A stretch of DNA of 64,000 bases from Polytrichum commune (GCA_950295325.1 OX485806.1:10166001-10230000); one strand, 5' to 3'; positions 1 through 10,310 are shown, counted from the first letter of the stretch. Numbers and translations are program-made. The notes: generated from the letters alone by a model not told the origin.

Positions 1-1
1 C

Positions 2-721
2 AAAGGGCTCAGGAAGGAATTTCGCTCTCCCAACAATGTGGAGTATGAATTTTGGTTTTGCCCTGACGACATCAAACGTTGTGTGAGTGGCAGTAAGAAG
101 AAATATGTGTTGGACTGGCCTATAGTACCCAACACGTGGCCGGTGAAGATAGGTACCAATCTATCGCGAGAGGAGGTTTTGGCACTTGAAGATGCTGGAT
201 TTCAACTACAGCAGAGGGAGGCATTGTCCCCTCGTCGTAGGCTTTCAACAATCGCAACTCTTCCCATCCCTCGCTCGCATTTTTCTATGCCACCAAACCC
301 GGACGCCCACCCTACATTCAGGTTTGGGAAGACAGTGCGTCGTAATCCAACAGCACCGCTAGCGGATCACAAAAACAAATGGGAGAGCGCCGGACTCATG
401 GAGGGTTACTATGTGGTTGGGGTCACTGCCATTCCATATCCGGGCTTTGGAGTGATAATCAACATTGTCTCCAAGCAGGATATCACCTACCATGTCACAA
501 TTGGCGACATCCCGCATTGCACATGCCTGGATTTCACGAAAATGTCCTCTCATGCATTGGGAAAGAAAGGAAAATGGGTGTATTGTAAACATCTTTATTA
601 TGTGTTTAGATTTTTGTGCAAGGTGGATTACGAGAGTGACAAGTTCATTCATGCACCTACATATACCTATAACGAGGTCATGCGACTACTTGAACTTGCT
701 GGTATCGTAGAGTGTGAATAG
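2..721 (+). CDS. SWIM zinc-finger protein, 3' part of gene
   Basis: The reading frame is open from the left edge to a TAG at 719-721, so the gene is cut by the window and its start lies outside. About 239 residues are visible. Near the C-terminus is a SWIM-type zinc-binding signature: Cys-x-Cys (in HCTCLDF, about 500-540) followed by Cys-x-His (in YCKHLYYV, about 575-605). SWIM fingers occur in MULE-type transposases and in DNA- or protein-binding nuclear proteins; the family here is not recognised beyond the finger. The N-terminal half has charged and aromatic stretches but no motif I can name. The gene lies upstream of, and in the same direction as, a methyltransferase-like gene. Its last 22 codons are duplicated about 550 bp downstream. 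No stop or frameshift interrupts the visible part. Confidence 0.8.
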   Translation, partial: KGLRKEFRSPNNVEYEFWFCPDDIKRCVSGSKKKYVLDWPIVPNTWPVKIGTNLSREEVLALEDAGFQLQQREALSPRRRLSTIATLPIPRSHFSMPPNPDAHPTFRFGKTVRRNPTAPLADHKNKWESAGLMEGYYVVGVTAIPYPGFGVIINIVSKQDITYHVTIGDIPHCTCLDFTKMSSHALGKKGKWVYCKHLYYVFRFLCKVDYESDKFIHAPTYTYNEVMRLLELAGIVECE

Positions 722-1013
722 TATTGCAAATGGTCTATTAAGTACCATATATTTGAATGTCAAAATATGACATGTTTTGGTTTGGATTTTTATAATAAAA
801 ATCAGCAATGGGCTGGAAGTATTTCAAATGATTCAGTACGACCCAACCGTGAGCGGTTTGATTGATTGACATGGATAAATAATAACAAGTTTCTAAAAAT
901 AAAAAATAATTGAGAAGATTCTACGTACATCCGCGTAGTAACGTCTTCTTGGTATCCGCCTATAGATTATTCCTACTTTATCACTAGCTCAATTTGGGAT
1001 AGCACCAGTCAAT

Positions 1014-1092
1014 GTAACCAACCGGATTCGAACCCGGGTTGATACAGACCTAATACCAGTCTCTTACACAACTCGCATCCACAGGCGGATGT
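1014..1092 (-). repeat. tRNA-like / SINE-head-like sequence
   Basis: On the minus strand there is an exact B-box (GGTTCGAATCC) preceded, at tRNA-like spacing, by a stretch resembling an A-box (GCGAGTTGTGTAAGAG). The T stem is imperfect and no 7-bp acceptor stem can be drawn, so this is not a functional tRNA. It is better read as a tRNA pseudogene or the head of a tRNA-derived SINE. Confidence 0.3.
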
Positions 1093-1203
1093 CTCAAAAC
1101 CTAGTAGTTACCTACATATTGACTATTTCTAATATCTAATTTCCTTTCATTTGTAGATTCTGGGCCTTAATTCAACCCGTGAGCAGTTTGAGTGGCTCAC
1201 AAT

Positions 1204-1385
1204 TATGGCACCTACATGTACGTATAATGAGGTTATGCACCTACTTGAACTTGCTGGTGTTGTGGAATGTGAGTAGTTGTGCAAGTGTTGGTTGTAACTA
1301 CATGTATAAGGATGTCAATAAATGACATGTATTGGTTTGGATTATTATAATAAAAATCAACAATGAATTGAAAGTGTTTTAAATG
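1204..1385 (+). pseudogene. Duplicated 3' end of the SWIM gene
   Basis: This stretch repeats the last coding part and 3' flank of the SWIM gene (about 655-830). It encodes APTCTYNEVMHLLELAG and ends VVECE-stop, against APTYTYNEVMRLLELAG and IVECE-stop in the parent. Noncoding similarity continues through TGACATGT..TTGGTTTGGAT..ATAATAAAAATCA. The frame is open upstream to about 1160. No SWIM finger is present, so it is a tail-only fragment. Confidence 0.75.
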
Positions 1386-1710
1386 ATCCATGGAAATAGG
1401 GCCCTTTCACTTGTGCTTCATTTAAAATATTGGCAATTTACAATTGAAAATATGCAATTAATTTGTCAAAATTTTGGTTGTGTACCCTAAACCCGTGTGT
1501 CTTTACTAAGTTTGGAATCATTGCTCATATGTTACTGCTCATTGCTCATGTGTTACTGCTCACCGCTCACCGCTCACTGCTCATCGCTCATAAGATAGCT
1601 TCCCTCTCTGATGTGGTTATGTTTTGCAACTGGTAGTGTTTAGTTCTCCATTTCTGTTTGCTTTTGAAATTGTTACGTTTCTTACATGCATTGAATTGCT
1701 CATTTAGCAG

Positions 1711-3090
1711 CATTCATCTGATAAAAGGCGTGCGCACAAAGGATCTTCTGGAAACCACCCTTGTGTGGATTTGATCCTTGTGGACCAACCAGAAGGTCTC
1801 CCAGTTCCAGGTATTTCGAACCCTATTTCATCTGTGCCCTTATGGAACCAGGATTCTAAGGAATGGCTGGAGCCCATTTTTTATTTTGCCGACCAACACC
1901 TCCAGGATGGTGGTGCACTCATCATCATTCATCCTTTTCGATTGAGCACAAAGTCAAACATACTCGGATACTGCAAGTCCTACGGATTTGAAATCCGCAA
2001 GGAGTGGTGGGGGATGAACCGTCTGCATTTGACATCGGCAGTACATCCGACATCCACTGTAAGTTCAAAACTATGTCTTGTGTTCTGATTCGGCTTTGAC
2101 ATTAAGGATCTTCACACATGATTTGATTATCCATGGACATTGTCATTCTTGTCTAATATTGTTGTTTGAATGCCAGACCATGAGATTTGGCATCTGTTTG
2201 GCGGTGAGGAGTCTTTTAGGGGTTCCCAATTCTACATTTTCTTTTCAGCCAATTCCTGCTCTTGACCACCACGGAGTAGACGTTGCCAGAGATGACATCC
2301 TCATGAACCTGGTCACGAAAGATGAACAGCTCATGAATGGCAATTTGCCTTGGCGAGGCCCTCGGGAGAAGTCCGTCTTGCTCATGCAGATGCTTATAGA
2401 AGCGTCTACCTTTCCTAGGGATATCGTGGTTGACTGCACTGCAGCCACTGGTTCGTTTTCTCAACCTAAACCCTACTCAGTCTCAGTTTATTTTCCTCAA
2501 GGTTTCAACTTAATTTTATTTGTACATTCACTTAACACCTAAATCATCTTCACTTCTCTAGGGTCGTCCATACACGCTTGTCGCAATATCAACCGACATA
2601 TTGCCGCGTTTGAGCCGGATGAGGAAATCTTCAAGGCCTTACTGGCACCCCTCATCCGGGCTTCACCTGCTCTTTCGCCTCCTCACCTGGATCCACTCAC
2701 CATCGTGGATGACATTGATGGCGAGGAAATTGAAGTTGAGCGGATCGTGAAGAAATCCCGATTCAGTAAGTAAGTCTAAACGTTCAAGTATGCATTTCTA
2801 TTGAGATCATGTTGATTTATGTTACTTCTTTTTGTTGTCACTTCTTATTTCGGCTTTCGTTTTGCAGGTGCGAGATCCTGATTTCTCCACAGCATCGACC
2901 TTTTTTTTGTAGGCCGACATTTTTCCCAAGCCCTCCTAAACCCTTTGAGTTGCCTACATATGCCGAAGAAATCGCTTTTTGTTTTGCAACTGAGGGCATA
3001 CGGAATCCCACTTCGCGCTCCCGTTCTCTGTCTCGTAGAGGCTTGAGTTTTCTAGATCTAGAAGTTGTTCAGTGTGATGAGGAGGAGTGA
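1711..3090 (+). CDS. DNA N6/N4-methyltransferase-like protein (5' end unresolved)
   Basis: Four exons join in one frame: 1711-2058, 2249-2450, 2562-2769 and 2868-3090 (TGA). All junctions are GT..AG and the phases match (0, 1, 2). The joined frame is at least 325 residues with no stop. It is arranged like the beta-type DNA-amino methyltransferase fold: a motif-IV-like strand (DLILVDQPEG, where active enzymes have DPPY), further strand-like segments, then a conserved block starting RGPREKSVLLMQ, a motif-I-like VVDCTAATGSSIHACR and an acidic strand end (IAAFEPDEE). The tail is Ser/Arg-rich and ends in acidic residues. The DPPY motif is altered, so catalysis is doubtful. An acceptor AG sits at 1709-1710, so an upstream exon is expected but not found. 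The same module occurs, more degenerate, in loci A and B. Confidence 0.65.
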
Positions 3091-3720
3091 ACGCATTTGT
3101 ACACTTTTTCAATGATTGCTTGCGATTTGTTAGGTGAATGTTGTGTTGAATAAATGACCCTAAACCATTAGTGTCACCTCATGTAACTTGGCATTCAAGT
3201 GTCTTTTCTAATACCTCTACATGAATATGTTCAACAATGATATGAGATGCACACCTATCTTACACAATGGTCTACAAGTTGACTAAAGTGTACACCAATG
3301 AAAAGTGTACCCTAAACCCAACTTCCACTCTATTCTTCAATAAGACATAGAGGTTAACTAAAAAAGATAAAGAAATGTAGTTGTAAAAATATAGATCAAA
3401 ACATGAAACAAAGACTAAGGAAAACTAAACCGAACAACTAAACCAAAATATTAAAGATAATAAGTATAGAATATCAATACGATTTTTAGAATTACAAATA
3501 ATAAGAAGATACACTGGAAGAAGAATGGAAGAATTAAAAAATGAGAATATAGATTGGAAGAAGAATGGAATAACCCAAAAAATGCTTGTGCATAAATTAT
3601 GGACATCATCCTATGTTTTATGTTCAAATCAAACATCAAACCCCAAGAAATTCGGGGCCATATCCAAAGTGGCCACTCCCGCATGACATATGAACCACTT
3701 GGCATGCCGAGACTCAACCT
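3091..3720. other. AT-rich noncoding stretch
   Basis: No coding-like reading frame is visible. The DNA is A/T-rich with short poly-A and GAA-type runs, and grades into the tandem array that starts near 3720. Confidence 0.5.
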
Positions 3721-4350
3721 GAAACCAATGATTTGAGGTCAAATTTATAGATTCAGGTTGAATGTAGCTAAGCATGAATCCTAAACATTGCATGCCCTCA
3801 TTCAACCTGAAGCTATCAACTTGACCTCAAATCAAACAACAAACCCCTAGGCCTTTGTCCAAAGTGGCCATATATGCCGAGACCGAACATGAAATCTAAG
3901 CCGTTGGGCATGTCGAGACCCAATTTGAAACCAATGATTTGAGGTCAAATTTATAAATTCAGGTTGAATGTAGCTAAGCATGAAACCCAAACATGGCATG
4001 CCTACATTCAACCGGAAAGCATAAACTTGACCTCAAATCAGACATAAAACCCCTAGGCCTTTTCCAAAGTGGCCATGCCGAGACCGAACATGAAATCTAA
4101 GAGACCCAAATTGAAACCAATGATTTGATATCAAATTTATGGCTTTAGGTTGAAAGTAGCTAAGCATGAAACCCAAACATGGCATGCCTACATTCAACAC
4201 GAAGCGATAAACTTGACCTCAAATCAGAAATAAAACCCCTAGGCCTTGTCCAAAGTGGCCATGCCGAGACCGAACATAAAATCTAAGAGACCCAAATTGA
4301 AACCAATGATTCGACTTCAAATTTATGGAGTCGGGTTGAATGTAGCTACA
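3720..4350. repeat. Tandem array, about 186-206 bp unit, four copies
   Basis: The phrase GAAACCAATGATT recurs at 3721, 3927, 4113 and 4299 (spacings 206, 186, 186). Each unit also contains AAACCCCTAGGCC, CAAAGTGGCCAT and CCGAGACCGAACAT in the same order. Units diverge by substitutions and small indels. No coding potential is seen. Confidence 0.8.
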
Positions 4351-4384
4351 CCCTTTAAACACAATCAGAATGTAGGGGCTCAAG

Positions 4385-4740
4385 CCATGAGGCCTCGGAT
4401 CCGAGGCCTTGTCCAAGTGGGATTTAGTCCACCTCAAATGACAACCTGTAAGCATCCGAGACCCATTCCCAACCTACAAACCTTATACCCAATCTGAAAT
4501 GATACCGCAGCCATGAGGCCTCAGATCAGAGGCCTTGTCCAAGTGGGACTTAGTCCACCTCAAATGACAACATGTAAGCATCGGAGACCCATTCCCAACC
4601 TACAAACCTTATACCCAATCTGAAATGATACCGCAGCCATGAGGCCTCGGATCCGAGGCCTTTTCCAACTGGGATTTAGTCCACCTCAAATGACAACCTG
4701 TAACCATCCGAGACCCATTCCCACTCTACAAACCTTATAA
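4385..4740. repeat. 126-bp tandem array carrying a 20-bp palindrome
   Basis: Units start at 4385, 4511 and 4637 (period exactly 126 bp; the third is partial). Near the start of each unit is a palindrome with half-site AGGCCTCGGA. It is perfect in units 1 and 3 (4390-4409, 4642-4661) and has two changes in unit 2. It is the third kind of GC-rich palindrome in the window, lying just beyond the 3' end of locus A. Confidence 0.85.
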
Positions 4741-4765
4741 GAGAATCTGCAAGCAAATATAGTAT

Positions 4766-4810
4766 AGGTTCTTCAACCATGGTTATAGGTTCCTCAACCA
4801 TGGTTATAGG
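4766..4810. repeat. Short direct repeat (about 22 bp, two to three copies)
   Basis: TATAGGTTCTTCAACCATGG and TATAGGTTCCTCAACCATGG follow each other directly, then a partial third TATAGGTTATTTTT. Confidence 0.7.
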
Positions 4811-4913
4811 TTATTTTTGTCAAAAAATTTGTCAAAAAATATTTCAATATTTAGCTCTACACCGCGGTCATAGGGCATGTTTCACCACACAAAATTTCAA
4901 TATTCTACAAAAC

Positions 4914-5165
4914 TCACCGCTCACCGCTCGCAAAATAGCTTTTCCCGTGTATCGGATTGAATTCCCATCGAGCAGAGTACCCTAAGGAAGGATCTTCAGG
5001 ATACTTAGACATTAGTCTTTTAGCACACGCAATTCCCATCTCCCTTGTGAATACGAGGATAGGCCTATTGACCTTTGGGTAGGTGTCATCGTAAACAAAG
5101 AGCTTATCATAGACAATGTGTTTTGGTATAGGCGCATCTATAGGCGTTATCGAGTGTTGTGGACC
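4914..5165 (-). CDS. Locus A exon 6: C-terminal domain and stop
   Basis: After an acceptor (GGTTCAG) the frame runs 83 codons to a TGA at 4914-4916. It includes PKHIVYDKLFVYDD, RPILVFTREMGIACAKRL and GYSARWEFNPIHGKSYF, a mix of hydrophobic strands and charged loops typical of a small folded domain. Codon phase matches the exon 5 donor. No family recognised. Confidence 0.45.
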   Translation of the reverse strand, partial: GPQHSITPIDAPIPKHIVYDKLFVYDDTYPKVNRPILVFTREMGIACAKRLMSKYPEDPSLGYSARWEFNPIHGKSYFASGER

Positions 5166-5272
5166 CTGAACCCAAAACTACACGACGATAAATTAAAGAG
5201 AAGTGAAAACGTTGAAATAGGAATATGTAAATCAAAACTAATAACCTTGAGTCCGGGATGGAGGAAACTTAC

Positions 5273-5950
5273 ATTAACATGACTAGGCACCACTTTGGCA
5301 AGAGCGGCACGCCGTTTGTCCTCATCTTGATTGTTGTGCATCGTCCGGAAATCGTGGACATCGGTGTTGTCAAATACGGGGTGGGGAGCCTTGTCGCCGC
5401 GTGGCCAACGTGTCAAATACCTCTTCACTGCTTGTGGGGCATTTTTAGTGGCTTCTGGACTGTGGCAGTCCAACGGGATGATATTGACGACACTCGACGA
5501 TGCCTGCACCTTCGGAGGAATCTCTGTATTACCAACCACTACGGCGAGATTTGATACGTTGTCGACGACAGCTAGTGTTGGCTGGACAAACTCCAGCTCG
5601 GAGGGCCTAAGTGGAGGCTCAGTACAATGTGCCACTGGGAGGACACAGTCCGTCCCACCAGTTGGTAAGATTTTCGTCCGCGGTGATCATATTGGCGATA
5701 ATGGACTATCACTCATAGTGATGATTGATGGCACATCTTGACTGGGAGAGGGGTCTAAGTCTGTAGGTGGAGCACGCTTTTGCACCGTTGCTGTCGTTGC
5801 GTTTAGGGGACCCATAACGGGCGAGAGTGGCATGGGATCGTCGTTGATAGTAGGTGACGTTCGAGGAGACAATGTTGCAGAGTGTGGTGGATCCACTTGT
5901 TCTGGGTTCTGCAAGGAAGCCTGTGAATTGCAAGACATCATTAAAGACAC
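5273..5950 (-). CDS. Locus A exon 5: Pro/Ser/Thr-rich region
   Basis: 226 codons in phase 0 from an acceptor (GCATTCAG) to a GTAAGT donor, with TGA at 5687-5689 between SPLSPI and SPRTKI (a CGA-to-TGA change would explain it). The first part is low-complexity (Pro, Ser, Thr, Asp). The last 45 residues, with KRYLTRWPRGDKAPHP, look more folded. Function unknown. Confidence 0.45.
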
Positions 5951-6181
5951 CTGAATGCAAAATAGATACTACATGTCCAAGCCAAAAGATTATACTTTAT
6001 TTATAATAAATTGTGGCACATATGGCCTCTAAATGTATTGAAGAAATAGGCATCCTAGTCGACAAGAGGCTTCAAGATGCCGCGCCGTCTCCGACCTGGA
6101 TCAAACATCCAGGTGGAGATTCAGTCACTTGAACAGGGTCAAAAGAAAGTAATTAAAATGAGACGGGGTTTGAATACTTAC

Positions 6182-6913
6182 ATTGGCCTCTTCGTCGTCG
6201 GGGGTGTCCTCGGTTGCAGGTTCAGCTTCCATATGTGTGGCTCCATCCACGCGATCCACCTCCATTCCTTGGACGCCAACCTCCACTTGTGTGATATCCC
6301 TCTCGATCTCGGCAGCTCCGACGGCGACTTCCACTGTAGGGGCTAGTTGCAACACTGGCTGAGGGGTCTGTTGCCGAGCAAAGCTCATTGCTTCTTGGAG
6401 CAAGCCCGATAGCATGTTGGGCAGTGTTCTACTCATGATGCCCACGATTTTCTCCTCCACCCACGTCTCTGTAATCGCGGGCTCTTGAGACCGTGTACTA
6501 TGTCTCTTCGACTGCCGGTCTTTGTGCTTCCCTCGCTTGGAAGCCTTGGGTTTCGGTGGACTAGGGGGTCGGATCTCTTCGCCGCTCTCATGGCGATGTG
6601 GTGGCGACGGTGGTCATGAGGTGGTTGGAAGATCGGGTGCGGGTGTGCCCACAACGTATTTGGTTGTGTTTTCTTTGACAGGGGCCTCGCGGTCGGCCTC
6701 TTCCCCTTCAGTAGGGTCTTCCGCTACGGCCTCATCAGGGTCCTCCTCGTGGACCTCCTCAATTTCCTCATCCACGCCCTCGTGCTCGTCCCCGCCATCA
6801 TCATCGTCATCGTGGGTGTCCGCCTGTTCAACCTCCTGATGTGGTTCCTCTAGCAGGTCATCCGCCAGCGAGGTGACATGATCAGGATCCTCAGCAAAGT
6901 CGAGCACCCTGGC
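6182..6913 (-). CDS. Locus A exon 4: acidic linker with coiled-coil-like part
   Basis: 244 codons between an acceptor (TTTGCAG before 6913) and a GTAAGT donor, phase 0 at both ends. It is rich in Asp/Glu to about 6700 and Pro/Lys/Arg-rich around 6480-6600. It then has an amphipathic stretch containing EEKIVGIMSRTLPNMLSGLL. A TGA at 6614-6616 interrupts the frame between TTS and PPSPPH and fits a CGA-to-TGA change. No known domain is recognised. Confidence 0.45.
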
Positions 6914-6929
6914 CTGCAAAGGGGAAGGT

Positions 6930-8461
6930 ACGTGAATGACGAAAATCGTGCGGTCGCCTTTGTGAGTGAATGGAATCGCTATCATCCGATTGCGATTCCA
7001 ACTGCTGCTCCTCCCCTCTGCTAGCAGCCTCGTCTGTATCCTGCTCGCTAGGCGCTTCTTTGTCGTCGTCGTCATGTTCAGGCTCTTCGTAGTCGTCGCC
7101 CTCTAAGTCGTGTCTATCAATGTCCATGGCATCGATATCCACACCGGGTGAAGGATCTCGGGGGGCATCCTCCAACAAAGGTGTTGGGGTTGCATGTTGT
7201 TGACGATGAGGTTGCGAAGCTCTGCCGTGCGCAGCGTCATCCTTCTCTTCATCTTGGAAGTCTACTGCCCGAAGGGGTCGAATGTGTTCAATCTTATCGG
7301 GCAGTGTGTGCACAAAGCAAGAGTCCATATACGAAAACACATGTTGGTCGTTCATCTGCCCACATGAACAATATAGATGTTATGTAACTTGACCCATTTA
7401 AAACAAGAACTTAAACCCTCTAAAACTTAAAGTCCTCCCCACTTAAAAGCTTCCCTGCAGTGTACAAGGGAGGTTCCTGTCGGCCGAGAGGAACCTCCCT
7501 TGTATACTGCAGGGAAGCTTTTAAGTGGGGAGGGAGGCAGTGAGGGACTAGGTGTAGGGAGTTGCAGAGAACATACCAATGCGGCAGCAATTGGCTTCAA
7601 GCCGCCAAATAAGTTAATCACGACTCCTCCCGTGCTTCCAAGGAAGCTGAAAAACGACAGATAAACCTCCATTCGCAACTCCCCCCGGGTCACTTCGTAT
7701 GAAAGTTCGGACCACTCCTTGGGGTTCACATTGTAACGCCGAGCTTCAGGCGGCATCATTGGACATCGGAAGATTTTGTGGCCCGGGAGGATGCTTGGGC
7801 AAGTAAGGAAGTCCACGTAAATCATCGGTGACTCTCTTTTGCAGTCCACTTCCTTGTAGAATGGATAATTCTCGGCGTGACGAGGTAAATACACCGACGG
7901 GATATTCAGGAACGTCTGCGGATGCTTACAAATTATGGCTGAGATAAATTCCTCAGCTGCGTTGTGGTTTCGCAAGTCGGAGACAATCATCCAAGCTGGG
8001 ATGGTCTTGAGTCCGGAAGACCATATTGGATCCGTAAAATACTTCACCAAGGACTCCACGACTGAAGAGGACACTCTAGGAACCTCTTCGCCTGGCCTCA
8101 CTTCGAGTATTCGTTTTGCACACAAAAGATAGTCAGGCTTAGTCAAACCGGCCAAGACCCTGAAAGTTTCTCGAGTCAATGGTTTGCAGACATAAGGCTT
8201 CTCCTCGAATGTGGTTCCTGATTTCTTCTTCTCATGACGCGCTCGTTGTTTCTGTTGCGCTTCGAGGTATTCATCCAAATAGGTTGATCCTGGCTTGTCG
8301 GGATTCATCAGGGTCCCCTTCTCATGCGCAATGAAGATCTTCTTCCACAACCTGGCAGTCTCATCGTCGGCCATGATGATTGCGAGCTCAGCATTAAGGT
8401 CCGCGTGGGTGATACCTCTCGCAATGGCAGTGAACGAAGCCTCCATGCTTGTTGTGAAATT
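6930..8461 (-). CDS. Locus A exons 2 and 3: methyltransferase-like domain
   Basis: Exon 2 (8461-7577, 295 codons, no stops) begins after TTGCAG and ends at a GTATGT donor. It contains PMIYVDFLTCPSILPG at the place of motif IV (no DPPY) and, at its end, the block LRMEVYLSFFSFLG followed by VVINLFGGLKPIAAAL, like methyltransferase motif I. Exon 3 starts at 7355 (acceptor GGGCAG) and completes the fold with MNDQHVFSYMDSCF, matching MSGLSIYSYIEDGD in locus B and RHIAAFEPDEE in the 2-kb gene. Exon 3 then becomes very acidic (Asp/Glu runs, 7140-7000). Its 3' splice boundary could not be fixed. Loss of DPPY suggests a binding rather than catalytic role. Confidence 0.55.
7434..7533. repeat. 100-bp near-perfect palindrome in locus A intron 2
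   Basis: Arms of 50 bp centred at 7483/7484 match with only two mismatched pairs. The middle 24 bp (7472-7495) is a family-A palindrome, half-site GGTTCCTGTCG. It lies wholly within the intron between exon 2 (ends 7577) and exon 3 (starts 7355). Confidence 0.9.
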
Positions 8462-8593
8462 CTGCAATGTGGAAGTGTTAGAATACAAACATAAGGGAAA
8501 TAGACAGAAGAGATGGAGTGGGAAAGAAATCAACCATGACATCATACTAGCTAGTTATTTGGGTAGTCATGTCTTTTTAGATATGTATCCCTC

Positions 8594-8806
8594 CCATGAA
8601 GTGCTCAAGGGAGGTTCCTCTCAGCCGAGAGGAACCTCCCTTGAGCACTTCATGGAAGGGATCCCTTAAGCACTTCATGGGATCCCTCCATTGAGAAATA
8701 CATGGGAGGTTCTTCGCGGCCGCGAGGAACCTCCCATGATCACTGCAAGGGAGGCTCCCTTGAGAAATATATGGGAGGTTCCTCTCGGCTGAGAAGAACC
8801 TCCCAT
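8594..8806. repeat. Three family-A palindromes in locus A intron 1
   Basis: 24-bp cores at 8613-8636, 8708-8731 and 8777-8800 sit inside longer palindromes: 62 bp at 8594-8655, 38 bp at 8701-8738 and 36 bp at 8771-8806. Half-sites are variants of GGTTCCTCTCG and GGTTCTTCGCG. All lie within intron 1 (8462-8879). Confidence 0.9.
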
Positions 8807-8879
8807 AAGCACTACATGGGAGTGAGGGAGTTTGAAGGGAGGGAGTGAGGAAGTGCATTGTATGAATATTCATACTTAC

Positions 8880-10310
8880 TTTCCATGCCTCCATCATTTT
8901 GGGGTCGAGCGTTGCCTCAACTTTGTTAACCCTTTGCTTCTGGGGCCTGCCTAGTTTCACCCACACTCTACGACAATACATAATCTGGGTTGTCCAAGTA
9001 GGGGTGAACTTGTTAAATGAATTGGAGTTATTTAGGGTATAAGATAGGCGGACTGTCATATTTGGATCCTTGCTCCAGACAATTGTACAAGGTCACGTCT
9101 TCAATTTATCTTTCAATGTTTGTTCTGTATCTTTGTGCCCTATAATTTTCCTTGATGCAGCCACGCTGTGTTGACCGTTGATAATGAGAAAATTTCCATT
9201 CTTGATGTCGTCCCAAATCATCCATTCTTTCCATCTTTCACCCTTATTGAGCTTCGGCATTAGGCAAAGATTGTGATGAGGCCATGCCGGTGGAGTCTGT
9301 ATAAGGTAGTTCTTCATGAGTGCTACCCCGGCTTCATCCAGTGGGCGAGTAACTTGGTAAGATTTAGCTTGCATCATTTTCTTGATGTGGACATGGAAAA
9401 CTTTCTCCACACCGAAAGGGTAAAGGTGTCCAAATAATTGGACAAACTTTTTCCGGTCCGCTGTAGCTTCCTCCAAACTTGGTTCCTCTCCATGCACGAT
9501 AACTCTCCCCTTCTCTGCTGCAGTGAGCACTAGGGGAGTTTCATCTGTGTCATCTGTCGCCTTCATCATCTTGGTCTTGGTCTTCCTGGGTTCATCAGTT
9601 GTCATCTTCGTGGCCGGGAGTTTCCTTGGGCCCGTTGTCTCCTCGGGATTGTTGTCAAGAATTGGCGTTGGGTTGAGGGTCATGGCCAACGGACCAATGT
9701 CACCTGAAACATTCTTAGACTTCTTAGAAGTCTTTCGTGTTCCTCCAACAGCTTCCTCTCCGGGTCTCTGTTTCTTTTGTGTCTTCTTATTTCCTCCATC
9801 ATCATTCTTAGAAGCGAGAAGAGTCTCCGCTTGTTTCTTCTTTTGCTTCTTTAGCAACTCCTTCTCGGACGCCTCTCTTGCATTGATATCACCTATTGCT
9901 TCAAGTATAAAATTTATGGCCTTCTTGAAAATGCCAAAACCCATCACTCTCTCCATATCTTCTTTGTCCGCAATAGGGAGTGTTGAGATTGATTGCGTGA
10001 ACGGCTCCATATGGAATTTGTGTCTCTTGCAATCGATGGACAAAATTCGTGTTTCAAGTCCTTCGAAGACCGACACGTTTAGTTTGTCGCTATCACCAAT
10101 AGCAACCGAGGTAATTGCATTTTCCGGGTTTGGAATCTAGCTTTTGTCCACCCGGTACGCGAATGTTAATTTTAGAGGCAATTCATTGTCTTTTCTATGT
10201 ACTTGCAGTGACCAGTGTCGCAAGTAGGTGTCCCTTAATTCCCAGTGGATACCCTTCGGCCCCACTTGGATATCCCCAACAAGATCGGTCCATAAAACTT
10301 CTTTCTCCAT
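8880..10310 (-). CDS. Locus A exon 1: ParB/DGQHR-like domain
   Basis: I start at the Met at 10310 (MEKEVLWTDL), just 3' of a TTGCAG-like acceptor, as in locus B. The exon codes 477 codons including two in-frame stops. After a Lys-rich linker (about 9520-9860) comes a domain ending in a signature strand, GNFLIINGQHSVAASRKI (about 9145-9200). This resembles the ParB/sulfiredoxin and DGQHR folds, where the Gly-Gln-His-x turn binds nucleotide. Then, past a TGA at 9093-9095, comes a conserved block with TIVWSKD and, nearer the exon end, CRRVWVKLGRP. Locus B keeps the same order: WLIDGQHSVEASKKI, TGA, LVVWSDD, SREVWEFYGRP. Domain naming rests on motif resemblance only. A long plus-strand frame over this exon (9523-10140) is a shadow. 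Confidence 0.6.

Larger units (their letters stand above)
722..1710. other. Intergenic stretch between the SWIM and methyltransferase-like genes
   Basis: Besides the tRNA-like segment and the duplicated SWIM tail, this holds a run of short repeats of the type GCTCACCGCTCACTGCTCATC at about 1535-1592. Similar units recur at 4913-4930. No additional exon of the downstream gene could be recognised, although its 5' exons should lie here or be missing. Confidence 0.5.
4914..10310 (-). pseudogene. Locus A: ParB/DGQHR-like plus methyltransferase-like multi-exon gene, with in-frame stops
   Basis: Exons on the minus strand: 1 (10310-8880), 2 (8461-7577), 3 (from 7355; end unresolved, near 6930), 4 (6913-6182), 5 (5950-5273) and 6 (5165-4914, TGA). 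Every resolved junction is GT..AG in phase 0. Four in-frame stops lie inside the otherwise continuous frame: TAG 10137-10139, TGA 9093-9095, TGA 6614-6616 and TGA 5687-5689. Each fits CAG-to-TAG or CGA-to-TGA. Order of parts: ParB/DGQHR-like region, methyltransferase-like region, acidic linker, Pro/Ser-rich region, short C-terminal domain. Locus B is a diverged paralogue with introns 1 and 2 at the same places. Treating it as one transcript is inference from matching phases. Confidence 0.6.

Noticed and set aside
1014-1092. Functional tRNA gene
   Set aside because: B-box is present but there is no acceptor stem and the T stem is imperfect.
9093-9095. Selenocysteine at the shared TGA
   Set aside because: Not excluded, but no Cys or redox motif is evident at the site and land plants lack selenoproteins; kept only as one option in the finding.
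9523-10140. 205-residue plus-strand open frame
   Set aside because: It is the complement of locus A exon 1, Ser/Val/Phe-rich, and has no motif.
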